NCBI GenBank assembly: GCA_913059105.1
Contig: CAJXRL010000148.1
Coordinates: 1-6,809, forward strand
Direction: 5' to 3'
Length of the DNA stretch: 6,809 nt
Source: an uncultured Flavobacteriales bacterium
GTDB taxonomy: Bacteria; Bacteroidota; Bacteroidia; Flavobacteriales_E; Vicingaceae
Made by a program: the position numbers and the translations under genes. Positions 1 through 6,143 of the stretch are shown piece by piece (positions within the stretch are counted from its first letter, which is position 1; every line of letters begins with the position of its first letter). The notes beneath the pieces are model-generated. The model did no database searches. It had not been told where the DNA came from and saw only the letters and a list, made by a program, of their open reading frames with translations.

Positions 1-46
1 AGATTTCTGCCTGTCTCGTGGGCTCGGAGATGTGTATAAGAGACAG
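1..46 (+). other. Nextera i7 adapter contamination (not genomic)
   Basis: This is synthetic library sequence. Positions 28-46 read AGATGTGTATAAGAGACAG, the 19-base Tn5 mosaic end used in Nextera tagmentation. Positions 13-27 (GTCTCGTGGGCTCGG) are the i7-side adapter, and 5-12 (TTCTGCCT) are an eight-base index whose complement AGGCAGAA I recall as Nextera N703. Positions 1-4 are the tail of the P7 flow-cell primer. The genome begins at 47. The adapter happens to keep the reading frame of the first gene open and supplies a GTG at 32, so automatic callers may add five artificial residues (MYKRQ) to that protein. Confidence 0.98.
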
Positions 47-1696
47 GCTGTAAATATAAAGGCTGTTAGAGATGAAAAAGGTGAAATTATTTATTCAAAT
101 TCTGTTATTAGGGATATAGACGAACTAGTGCAAGCAGAGGAAAAATTGATAGGTTTAAATGCCGATTTAGAGAAGGAAGTGATTAAGCGAACAGGACAAT
201 TAAGTGCTAGTAAAGAACGATTGCAATTGGCGCTTGAAGGAACAAATGATGCAGTTATAGATTGGACAAATATTCACAACGACTATTTATGGTGGTCTTT
301 GCGGTTTAACAAGATGTTAGGGTATGAAAAAGGAGAACTTCAATATAGCAAACAAGTATTTATACAACAACTAGTGCATTCTGAAGATGTTATGGAAACT
401 GCAAAGAATATTAATAAATGTTTAGAAAAAGACATTCCCTTTGATGTAGAATTTAGATTAAAAACTAAAGAAGGGAAATATAAATGGTGCAGAGGAAGAG
501 GCAATGGTGTTAAAAATGAGGTAGGTGAAATAGTCCGAATGGCTGGGTCAATTTCCGATATTGATGAACAAAAAAAACTTGAACTTGAATTATTTAAAAC
601 AAAGGATTTCCTAAAAAAAATAATGGATATCGCACCAAGCATCATCTATGTTTTCAACCAGAGAACCATGTCGAATGAATTTGCAAATAGAGAAATAGGT
701 TCAGTATTAGGTTATTCAGTAAAAGAAATTCAAGAATTAGGAGCGCAATTCATGCCTGATTTATGTCATCCTGACGATCTTGGTCGGATATTTCAGCACA
801 TGACAGAAATTTCACAATTAAAAGACCAAGACAGTGCGGTAATTGAATACAGAATGAGGCATAAGGACGGAAAATATAGATGGTTACATTCTGAGGATAC
901 TGTTTTTGAACGAGATCAAGATGATGCTGTTATAAGTCAACTAGGGGTGGCAACTGATATTACAAAATTGAAGCAAATTCAAGAAAAGTTATCTAAACAA
1001 GCTAATACGTTAAAATTACAAAACCAAGACCTTAAGCAGTTTGCCTATGTGGCTACGCATGATTTAAAAAGTCCGATGGTAACGCTAAAAGGTCATTTCA
1101 ATTTTTTAAAAAATCAATTTGTAGAACCTTCGGAGGATATTTTAGAATCTATTGAATTTGTAGAGGAAGAAATAAAAAACTTTAACCTAACGTTAGAAGG
1201 GTTGAACGAAGCAATTAAACTAAAAGAAGTTGAAATAGAGAAAGAGCCGGTCAACTTAAAGAAGGTAATCCAACAGTTGGAACCATCGTATAGAGGTCAA
1301 ATTGATGCTTTAGGAGGTGAAATATCTTTTAACTTAGCGGATGAGTCTTTAATTAAAGGCAATTTAGTGTATGTAAGAAGTATTGTTAATAATCTTATTA
1401 CTAATGCTATAAAATATCGTTCTCAAACAGACAAAACTAAAATTAAGATTTCAACAGAAATTGTAAAGAATTACCTTTTTCTTAAAGTGGAAGATAACGG
1501 TCTAGGAATCGATTTATCTCTTCAAAAGACTAAACTATTCAAGATGTTCAATCGGTTTCATGATGTTTCAGAGGGCAGTGGAATGGGACTATATTTGGTA
1601 AAAAGTATGGTTGATAAATTGGGTGGTAAAATTGAATTCGAAAGCGAAGTAAATAAAGGAACAACTGTGAAAATTTATTTTAAGAGAATAAAATGA
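47..1696 (+). CDS. PAS-domain sensor histidine kinase, 5'-truncated
   Basis: Sensor kinase that autophosphorylates on a histidine and passes the phosphoryl group to a receiver. The 549 genomic residues lack the true N-terminus, which is cut by the contig edge. In order, numbering from codon 47-49: the end of one PAS/PAC domain (1-26); a coiled-coil linker (about 27-57); a PAS_3-like domain (about 58-178) with WW..RF..MLGY and a KEGKYKW...G..I.D ending; a second PAS (about 186-307) with HPDD and KDGKYRWL; a short helix; HisKA with phosphoacceptor His338 in THDLKSPM; then HATPase_c with N box NNLITNAIKY (448-457), G1 box DNGLG (483-487), F box FKMFNRF and G2 box GSGMG (510-514). All catalytic boxes are intact. 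No membrane segment is seen in the surviving part, so it may be cytosolic, but missing sequence could contain one. The stop overlaps the next start (ATGA), indicating coupling with the adjacent receiver. The input signal cannot be read from sequence. Confidence 0.95.
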   Translation, partial: AVNIKAVRDEKGEIIYSNSVIRDIDELVQAEEKLIGLNADLEKEVIKRTGQLSASKERLQLALEGTNDAVIDWTNIHNDYLWWSLRFNKMLGYEKGELQYSKQVFIQQLVHSEDVMETAKNINKCLEKDIPFDVEFRLKTKEGKYKWCRGRGNGVKNEVGEIVRMAGSISDIDEQKKLELELFKTKDFLKKIMDIAPSIIYVFNQRTMSNEFANREIGSVLGYSVKEIQELGAQFMPDLCHPDDLGRIFQHMTEISQLKDQDSAVIEYRMRHKDGKYRWLHSEDTVFERDQDDAVISQLGVATDITKLKQIQEKLSKQANTLKLQNQDLKQFAYVATHDLKSPMVTLKGHFNFLKNQFVEPSEDILESIEFVEEEIKNFNLTLEGLNEAIKLKEVEIEKEPVNLKKVIQQLEPSYRGQIDALGGEISFNLADESLIKGNLVYVRSIVNNLITNAIKYRSQTDKTKIKISTEIVKNYLFLKVEDNGLGIDLSLQKTKLFKMFNRFHDVSEGSGMGLYLVKSMVDKLGGKIEFESEVNKGTTVKIYFKRIK

Positions 1697-2100
1697 AACG
1701 GCTAAAAGAAATTCTGTTGATTGATGATAGTAGGGGGGCAAATGCTTTAAATAAGAGGCTCCTGGGAGAAATGGATATAGCCAATAATGTATCGGTTGCT
1801 TTAAATGGTAAACTTGCAATTGACTACTTGTTAACGAAGAATGAAAAAGGTGAGATTCCGAGTCCTGACTTAATTTTTTTGGATGTTAACATGCCTGTAA
1901 TGGATGGATACCAATTTTTGGAAGAATTTGAAAAGTTGAGTGAGGAAATTAAATCAAATAAAGTGATAGTTATGCTCACAACTTCTGCAAGTGAGATTGA
2001 TATGGAAAATGCGAACAGATTTTCGATGGTAAAAGGTTACCAACTTAAACCACTAACGAGAAAAAATATTAGTGAATTAATAAACCAAAATTTTAAATAG
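1693..2100 (+). CDS. Stand-alone CheY-like response regulator receiver (first)
   Basis: Single receiver domain of 135 residues filling the whole protein, with no output domain. Conserved residues are all present: the acidic pair Asp11/Asp12 (LLIDDS), phosphoacceptor Asp64 in LIFLDVNMPVMDG, the switch Thr96 in MLTTS, and Lys119 followed by Pro120. This should be a fully competent phosphoacceptor. The ATG overlaps the kinase stop by four bases, so translation is probably coupled and this is the likeliest direct partner of that kinase. The sequence resembles the small Rcp1-like receivers that often follow PAS kinases in Bacteroidota; that comparison is from memory. With no DNA-binding domain it must act by protein contact or as a phosphate shuttle to the Hpt protein two genes downstream. 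A run of six G at 1733-1738 is read through in frame with sensible protein on both sides, so no frameshift is suspected. Confidence 0.95.
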   Translation: MKRLKEILLIDDSRGANALNKRLLGEMDIANNVSVALNGKLAIDYLLTKNEKGEIPSPDLIFLDVNMPVMDGYQFLEEFEKLSEEIKSNKVIVMLTTSASEIDMENANRFSMVKGYQLKPLTRKNISELINQNFK

Positions 2101-2110
2101 AAATAACAGG

Positions 2111-2533
2111 ATGAGAAAGATGCAAAAAGTATTATTACTTGATGATAGTAAGGCTGTTAATAATATGAACGAAGCTTTGCTAAAAAGCATGGAGTTGTTT
2201 GAAGAGATTCATAAATATTCCAATGCTTCTGAAGCATTGGAATATTTAAAGGTTAACTCAAATGCTTTACCTGAATTCATTTTTCTTGATTTGAGTATGC
2301 CTAAAGTGGATGGGTTTGACTTTTTAGAAAACTATGTTCAATTAAAACTTGGTGTAAATTCGAAATGCCCTCCAAGAATTATTATTGTTAGCGATCAATT
2401 GTTTGAAAACAATAATATAGATAATACTAAAAAATTCAAATTAATTGGTGTGGTTAACCATCTTAGGAAACCAATGGACAAAGAAGATATATTAGATATT
2501 ATGGAAGAATATATAGAAGAGTTAGATAGTTAA
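2111..2533 (+). CDS. Stand-alone CheY-like response regulator receiver (second)
   Basis: A second single-domain receiver, 140 residues, ten bases after the first. Acidic pair Asp11/Asp12 (LLLDDS), phosphoacceptor Asp60 in FIFLDLSMPKVDG, and Lys120-Pro121 are present. The switch position carries Ser94 (IIIVSDQ) where the first receiver has Thr, an accepted substitution in the family. It aligns with the first receiver over its full length but is clearly diverged, so an old tandem duplication or independent recruitment is likely rather than a recent copy. The start chosen is ATG 2111; a second ATG at 2120 (Met4) sits behind AGGATGAGAAAG and is a possible alternative, since nothing in the fold needs the first three residues. 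Codons 34-46 are built on a 37-base palindrome described separately. No output domain is present; its role is inferred to be in the same phosphorelay. Confidence 0.94.
   Translation: MRKMQKVLLLDDSKAVNNMNEALLKSMELFEEIHKYSNASEALEYLKVNSNALPEFIFLDLSMPKVDGFDFLENYVQLKLGVNSKCPPRIIIVSDQLFENNNIDNTKKFKLIGVVNHLRKPMDKEDILDIMEEYIEELDS
2212..2248. repeat. 37-base perfect inverted repeat inside the second receiver gene
   Basis: Arms of 18 bases (2212-2229 and 2231-2248) are exactly complementary around a single unpaired T at 2230. Every pair from 2229/2231 out to 2212/2248 matches; 2211/2249 (A/A) is the first mismatch. The arms start TAAATATTCC and meet at GCTTC-T-GAAGC. The encoded peptide, His34 to Leu46 (core SNASEALEYL), is ordinary receiver sequence after beta-2, so this is not an inserted foreign piece. 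In RNA, with a minimal loop opened from the centre, it would form a long stem of about 16-17 pairs. It may affect translation or mRNA decay within the operon, or be a protein-binding dyad; function unknown. Confidence 0.9.
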
Positions 2534-2534
2534 A

Positions 2535-2870
2535 ATGGGGAATGCAACAATCTTTTTACCAATAGAAATCTCAATGGAATCATTTCAGGTGTTGCTACCA
2601 GATTTTTTTGAAGAAATAGAAGAGGATTTTGAATTAATGAGATTAGTTGATCTAAATAATGGAGAAACTGAAATTCAAAAAATTGCTCATAAAATAAAAG
2701 GTTCAGCCGCAACTTATGGAGCGGTTTTGATTGCTGAGAAGGCAAAAATATTGGAAGAATGCATTATTGCTAACCTAAAGGGAAATATAGAGCGGTGTGT
2801 TAACGAAGTAGGAGAGTCCATTCGACTTTCACATGATTATGCTGTACTTAATTTTGGGATTTCTGATTAA
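2535..2870 (+). CDS. Hpt-domain histidine phosphotransfer protein
   Basis: Small (111 residues) phosphotransfer protein that would accept a phosphoryl group from a receiver aspartate and hand it to another. The diagnostic motif is AHKIKGSAATYG with phosphoacceptor His52, matching the Hpt pattern HxxKGxxxxxG. The sequence before it (about 15-50, FQVLLPDFFEEIEEDFELM) and after it (about 63-105) is consistent with the antiparallel helices of an Hpt bundle. The ATG lies one base after the preceding stop (TAAA-ATG), so it is the last cistron of the kinase-receiver-receiver operon and probably translationally coupled. It has no kinase or output domain. Presence of a free Hpt with two free receivers implies a multistep relay; which receiver is donor and which is acceptor cannot be told from sequence. 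The 53 bases after its stop are AT-rich and hold no convincing terminator. Confidence 0.92.
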   Translation: MGNATIFLPIEISMESFQVLLPDFFEEIEEDFELMRLVDLNNGETEIQKIAHKIKGSAATYGAVLIAEKAKILEECIIANLKGNIERCVNEVGESIRLSHDYAVLNFGISD

Positions 2871-2923
2871 TTGAAATAGGAAAAATTAAATAGTAATATT
2901 TTTTCAGTTTGCATATAGATTGA

Positions 2924-4522
2924 TTATTTAAACTTTATCAAGCCAAATTGTTCAGTTGATCCATTTCTTCCATAGATCACCATTTCTTTATTAGAAATTT
3001 TCTCGGAAACCTTTGGGCATATCAAAATCTCAGTGTCTTTAGCATTAAAAAGGGCCTCTTTTACTTGTCTTCCATCACTGTCTATTTGCACTAGTGCCGC
3101 TGTAGAAGTTTTCGAGTTTCTAGAAAATACGTAAACAGCTCCTTTGGCTTTTCCTATTGTTATTTTGCTTGTAACTAGATTGTTAATATTGTCATTAAAA
3201 ATAAAATTCAATTGGTCGTTAGCAATGAGTAATGAATAAGACGAATAAAATCCTCCGTCATTTATAGTATGTTGTCTTTTAGCAATTCTTTCTGTCCAAC
3301 TAATTTGATCCCGAGCATTAATGCTAGTTACAATAATATCATTGTAAAAATAATGGGAAGTAGTTCTTAGATTACCTTGACTGTCATTGTATGTGGCTAC
3401 TCTAAAAAAATATTGCTCTCCAATTAGAATTGCCCCTCCATTTTCTAGAAGAACGATGTCGTTTAAATCGTACTGAAAGAACTCTATATCTTTTCCTCTA
3501 GCTTCCCTTCTTTTTGCTTTTTGTTTTTGCTTATCGGTCATGTTTTGGGTGATAACATCTAAGCCAAACTCTTTGAAATTTATAGAAATTATTTCTTTAG
3601 ATTCTAGGTTTATCTTTAAAAAATAACTGCCATTAATGCTCATTGTACCGCTGTCGGAATAGAAGCCCCCGCATATTATGTCACCATTATCATTTAGTAC
3701 TATTTTCATATCCGTTATAAAACGGTCTCCTAGAAATATGGGATACTGCTTAATCGTATTTCCATTATTTGAGTAGGCGCTAATTTGATAATGATAATTT
3801 GGTCTTCCTTTTATTTCGTCTGTTACTTCGTTTTGAAATATTCTACTAAGTAAAAATAGATCTCCATTTTTAGAAATTTCAATGTCAACCACTTCAATTA
3901 ATTCTTGTTGGTAAGACAATGCAATTTTTTTCTCCCAAAGTTTATTCAAATTACTGTCGTACATATGATAGAAGAATTTTTTGTTTTCTCCTTTCTTAGT
4001 GGGTAAGGAATAATAGATTAAAATTCGTTTTTCGTCAGCGGAAATTTGGTAAGTGAAAGAGCCTGAATTTACTTTTGAACCAATGGAATAACCGATTGTA
4101 CCAACCTTCGTTAGCTTGTCGCTTGGTTTCAATGTCTTTGAATCTATATGTTGCATGAACAGCAATATTGTTTTCGATTTTCTATCCAACATGGTGGTGA
4201 ACAAAAACAACTTGCCATCTATTTGCGCCCCATATTCATAGCTTCGTTCATCTTTTTTTCCACCAATTTTAGTTGGTAAAGATTTTTCTAGAATCATTTT
4301 ATGATTGTACCGTTCAATTAATAGTGGACTGTTGCCTTTGAACATTTTTTTTATGACATATATTCCAGATTCATCCGATCCAATGATATCGTCAAAAACA
4401 ACTTTTCTTGAACTGTTTTGGCCTTCTCCCCAGGTCACTTCAACTTTGCCAGATTTTAACTGAGCTTGCATTTGAAATTGTGCGAGTAAGCAAAGTAGTA
4501 GAATGAGAAATGCTTTGTTCAT
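2924..4522 (-). CDS. Secreted protein of unknown function, possible beta-propeller
   Basis: 532 residues, function not known. Start chosen at ATG 4522-4520 because it opens a classic signal peptide: MNK, hydrophobic FLILLLCLLA, then QMQAQ with probable cleavage after Ala20. Cys11 lies too early in the core for a lipobox. The open frame continues upstream to 4654, but those 44 extra codons lie across the terminator and tRNA gene and are not credible. The mature part is rich in short beta-strand-like blocks with aromatic/glycine turns (LFLFTT, DLFLLSRI, IICGGFYSD, GAILIGEQYF), suggestive of a propeller, which is inference. A very basic stretch KQKQKAKRREARGK (331-344) interrupts it. The block YNDIIV (393-398), W.ERIAKRQ (409-417), NDGGFYSSY (421-429) and FIFNDN (440-445) resembles an uncharacterised Bacteroidota family I recall without a name. 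No C-terminal sorting domain is evident. It faces the phosphorelay operon tail-to-tail, so no shared regulation is implied. Confidence 0.9.
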   Translation of the reverse strand: MNKAFLILLLCLLAQFQMQAQLKSGKVEVTWGEGQNSSRKVVFDDIIGSDESGIYVIKKMFKGNSPLLIERYNHKMILEKSLPTKIGGKKDERSYEYGAQIDGKLFLFTTMLDRKSKTILLFMQHIDSKTLKPSDKLTKVGTIGYSIGSKVNSGSFTYQISADEKRILIYYSLPTKKGENKKFFYHMYDSNLNKLWEKKIALSYQQELIEVVDIEISKNGDLFLLSRIFQNEVTDEIKGRPNYHYQISAYSNNGNTIKQYPIFLGDRFITDMKIVLNDNGDIICGGFYSDSGTMSINGSYFLKINLESKEIISINFKEFGLDVITQNMTDKQKQKAKRREARGKDIEFFQYDLNDIVLLENGGAILIGEQYFFRVATYNDSQGNLRTTSHYFYNDIIVTSINARDQISWTERIAKRQHTINDGGFYSSYSLLIANDQLNFIFNDNINNLVTSKITIGKAKGAVYVFSRNSKTSTAALVQIDSDGRQVKEALFNAKDTEILICPKVSEKISNKEMVIYGRNGSTEQFGLIKFK

Positions 4523-4556
4523 TTGTGGGTGATATTGATGAGAACAAGATAAAACA

Positions 4557-4574
4557 AATAAATATCTATTTATT
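4557..4574. repeat. Short AT-only dyad upstream of the secreted-protein gene
   Basis: Perfect 8-base arms AATAAATA and TATTTATT separated by TC, lying about 35-52 bases before the start codon of the secreted protein and after the upstream terminator, so inside the only space where its promoter can be. It could be an operator or part of a promoter. I could not find a clear Bacteroidota TAnnTTTG element on the coding strand here, so no promoter is called. Arms made only of A and T are easily produced by chance in such DNA. Confidence 0.3.
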
Positions 4575-4593
4575 GCTTTTGAGGATTTAACGC

Positions 4594-4621
4594 AAAAAAG
4601 CGAGCATTTGCTCGCTTTTTT
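4594..4621 (-). terminator. Intrinsic terminator after tRNA-Leu
   Basis: GCGAGC (4600-4605) and GCTCGC (4610-4615) form a GC-rich stem, extendable by one A-T pair, with a loop of two to four bases. It is flanked by six A on the left and six T on the right, so it works on either strand. On the - strand it begins two bases after the last tRNA base and gives a stem followed by six U, ending the FMN reductase-helicase-tRNA string and separating it from the secreted-protein gene. No + strand gene approaches it. Confidence 0.92.
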
Positions 4622-4622
4622 G

Positions 4623-4706
4623 TTCCCCGAACGGGACTCGAACCTGCACGTCACTTAGGACACATGGCCCTCAACCATGCCTGTCTACCAATTTCAGCAC
4701 CGGGGA
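4623..4706 (-). tRNA. tRNA-Leu (anticodon GAG)
   Basis: Class II tRNA of 84 bases. The acceptor stem TCCCCGG pairs with TCGGGGA (last pair G-U). The D arm is CTG/CAG around AAATTGGTAGA, the typical tRNA-Leu D loop. The anticodon stem CATGG/CCATG encloses loop TTGAGGG, giving anticodon GAG, which reads CUC and CUU. A long variable arm (stem GTC/GAC) fits leucine. The T loop is TTCGAGT. The discriminator is A. The encoded 3' end continues CA rather than CCA, so CCA must be added enzymatically, as usual in Bacteroidota. One oddity is that the T stem GCAGG/CCCGT has an A-C mismatch at the middle pair (51-63). The gene sits 41 bases after the helicase stop on the same strand and two bases before a strong terminator. 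Confidence 0.95.
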
Positions 4707-4712
4707 ATATAC

Positions 4713-4743
4713 TTCAACTCAAAATTAGGATTAATGAGTTGAA
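4713..4743 (-). repeat. Hairpin between helicase stop and tRNA-Leu
   Basis: Nine-base arms TTCAACTCA (4713-4721) and TGAGTTGAA (4735-4743) are perfectly complementary around a 13-base AT-rich loop. On the - strand the hairpin starts four bases after the helicase TGA stop and ends six bases before the tRNA 5' end. It is not followed by a U run, so it is not a standard terminator. A transcript-processing site or mRNA 3' stabiliser for a helicase-tRNA transcript is a plausible reading, not a demonstrated one. Confidence 0.55.
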
Positions 4744-4747
4744 ATCA

Positions 4748-6094
4748 TCATTTCTTACTCCCTTTTTTACCCTTTTTAGTTTTTGGCTTTTTGTATTTCT
4801 TTTTTATCTCTCTTCTGTAACTACCACCTTGGTTAGTTTTTTGGTTTTTTAATTTCTTCTCGTGAAAACTTGCACCAACTTCAGAATCCTTTTTCGTATT
4901 CCGGTCTTCTCTCTTATAGACGTAATTATCTGGACGTTCATCAGGGGTTTTTTGCGAACTAACTTCTACTTCTTTCGGAAATTCCACTACAGGAATTTTC
5001 ATATCCATTAACTCTTCAATCGCTTCCTTGTATTCTCGTTCGCTTTCCTTGAATAATAGAATTGATTTTCCTTTATGATCAGCCCTACCAGTTCTTCCAA
5101 TTCGATGCATGTAATTTTCAGGAAAGGGTGGTACATTAAAGTTAATTACATGAGAAATTTTATCTAAATCTAACCCACGTGCCATTACATCGGTAGCTAG
5201 TAATATTCTAGTATCTCCCGATTCGTATTTCTGAATCGCTTTAATCCTGAAATTTTGGGTTTTATTGGAGTGTATAATTCCAAGTTCTCCATTAAAATGT
5301 TCGTCTAGTTTTTCAAAAATTCGATCTGCATTTCTCTTACCTGAAACAAAAACCAACACCTTTGGATATTTTTCTTTGTCTTGCAGCATGTGAATGAGCA
5401 AGTTCACTTTTGTGTAAAAATTGCGAACCTCGTATACGGACTGTTCAATGTTGTCAACCGGTGTACCACTCAATGCGATAGATATCTGCTCTGGTGCTAC
5501 AAAGAAGTCCTTAATAAGAATATCAATCTCTTCCGTCATGGTGGCAGAGAACATAATGTTCTGACGGTTATCAGGTAGTAATTCGAAGAGGTTATTCAGT
5601 TGAAAGCGGAACCCCAAATCCAACATTACATCAACTTCATCAATGACTACTTTTTTAATTGTCTTTAACTTTAGTGTGCCGTCAATGACAATGTCGTATA
5701 GTCTTCCAGGTGTGGCAACTATTATATCACAACCTTGCATAACTGCCTTCTTCTGAGTATTTATATTTGTACCTCCATAAATAGCAAGTGTAGTTACCGT
5801 CATGTATTTGGTGAACAAATTAATTTGCTCAACAATTTGCAAGACCAACTCTCGTGTTGGTACAATAACTAAAATACGCGGTGTAACTTGTTTGTTGTAC
5901 GTTAAGTCATTCAACAGAGGTAGCATAAATGCCAAGGTCTTTCCCGATCCTGTTTGTGAAATACCAACTACATTTTTACCAGACCTAATAATTGGAAATG
6001 CTTTTGATTGAATGGGTGTTGGTTGTGTGAAACCAAGCTCATCAATAGCCTCTTCTAGTTTACTGTTTAGATTAAATTCTTTGAACGTTTCCAT
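4748..6094 (-). CDS. DEAD-box ATP-dependent RNA helicase (DEVD variant)
   Basis: ATP-dependent RNA duplex unwinding or remodelling enzyme, 448 residues, cytosolic. The full motif set is visible: upstream aromatic Phe7 and Q motif GFTQPTPIQ (21-29), motif I SQTGSGKT (46-53), Ia PTREL (79-83), GG (107-108), Ib TPGR (128-131), motif II DEVD (152-155), III SAT (183-185), V TDVMARGLDL (301-310) and VI HRIGRTGR (330-337). Motif II has Val for the usual Ala; Asp152, Glu153 and Asp155, which act in Mg-ATP chemistry, are kept, so it should be active. I recall the context DEVDVMLDLGFRFQL as typical of one Bacteroidota helicase clade. The tail (about 373-448) is low-complexity and ends in dense Lys/Arg, the usual nonspecific RNA-binding extension of RhlE/CsdA-like enzymes. 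The ATG at 6094 has no Shine-Dalgarno. It lies 49 bases after the flavoprotein gene and 41 before tRNA-Leu on the same strand. Likely roles are ribosome assembly or mRNA turnover, inferred from family only. Confidence 0.95.
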   Translation of the reverse strand: METFKEFNLNSKLEEAIDELGFTQPTPIQSKAFPIIRSGKNVVGISQTGSGKTLAFMLPLLNDLTYNKQVTPRILVIVPTRELVLQIVEQINLFTKYMTVTTLAIYGGTNINTQKKAVMQGCDIIVATPGRLYDIVIDGTLKLKTIKKVVIDEVDVMLDLGFRFQLNNLFELLPDNRQNIMFSATMTEEIDILIKDFFVAPEQISIALSGTPVDNIEQSVYEVRNFYTKVNLLIHMLQDKEKYPKVLVFVSGKRNADRIFEKLDEHFNGELGIIHSNKTQNFRIKAIQKYESGDTRILLATDVMARGLDLDKISHVINFNVPPFPENYMHRIGRTGRADHKGKSILLFKESEREYKEAIEELMDMKIPVVEFPKEVEVSSQKTPDERPDNYVYKREDRNTKKDSEVGASFHEKKLKNQKTNQGGSYRREIKKKYKKPKTKKGKKGSKK

Positions 6095-6143
6095 TTTATA
6101 ATTGATTTAATGCAATAGGAATAGGTTAATGGAGAAAGGTCTT

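Noticed and set aside
32..46. GTG start and first five codons (MYKRQ) of the histidine kinase
   Set aside because: These bases belong to the Tn5 mosaic end; the genomic frame is open at 47 and the real start is off the contig.
1733..1738. Six-G run in the first receiver gene as a possible frameshift
   Set aside because: The receiver motifs before and after it (LLIDDS and LNKRLL) are in the same frame, so the gene is intact.
2871..2923. Terminator between the convergent Hpt and secreted-protein genes
   Set aside because: There is an AAAAATTA...TAATATTTTT imperfect AT-only dyad, but it has no GC stem and needs a bulge, so it cannot be distinguished from random AT-rich sequence.
4523..4654. 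N-terminal extension of 44 residues on the secreted-protein gene
   Set aside because: It overlaps the terminator and the tRNA gene, and an internal Met starts a clear signal peptide.
4664..4852. 62-codon + strand open frame over tRNA-Leu and the helicase C-terminus
   Set aside because: It is antisense to the lysine-rich helicase tail, which gives Phe/Leu-rich nonsense, and overlaps a tRNA gene; it has no supporting motif.
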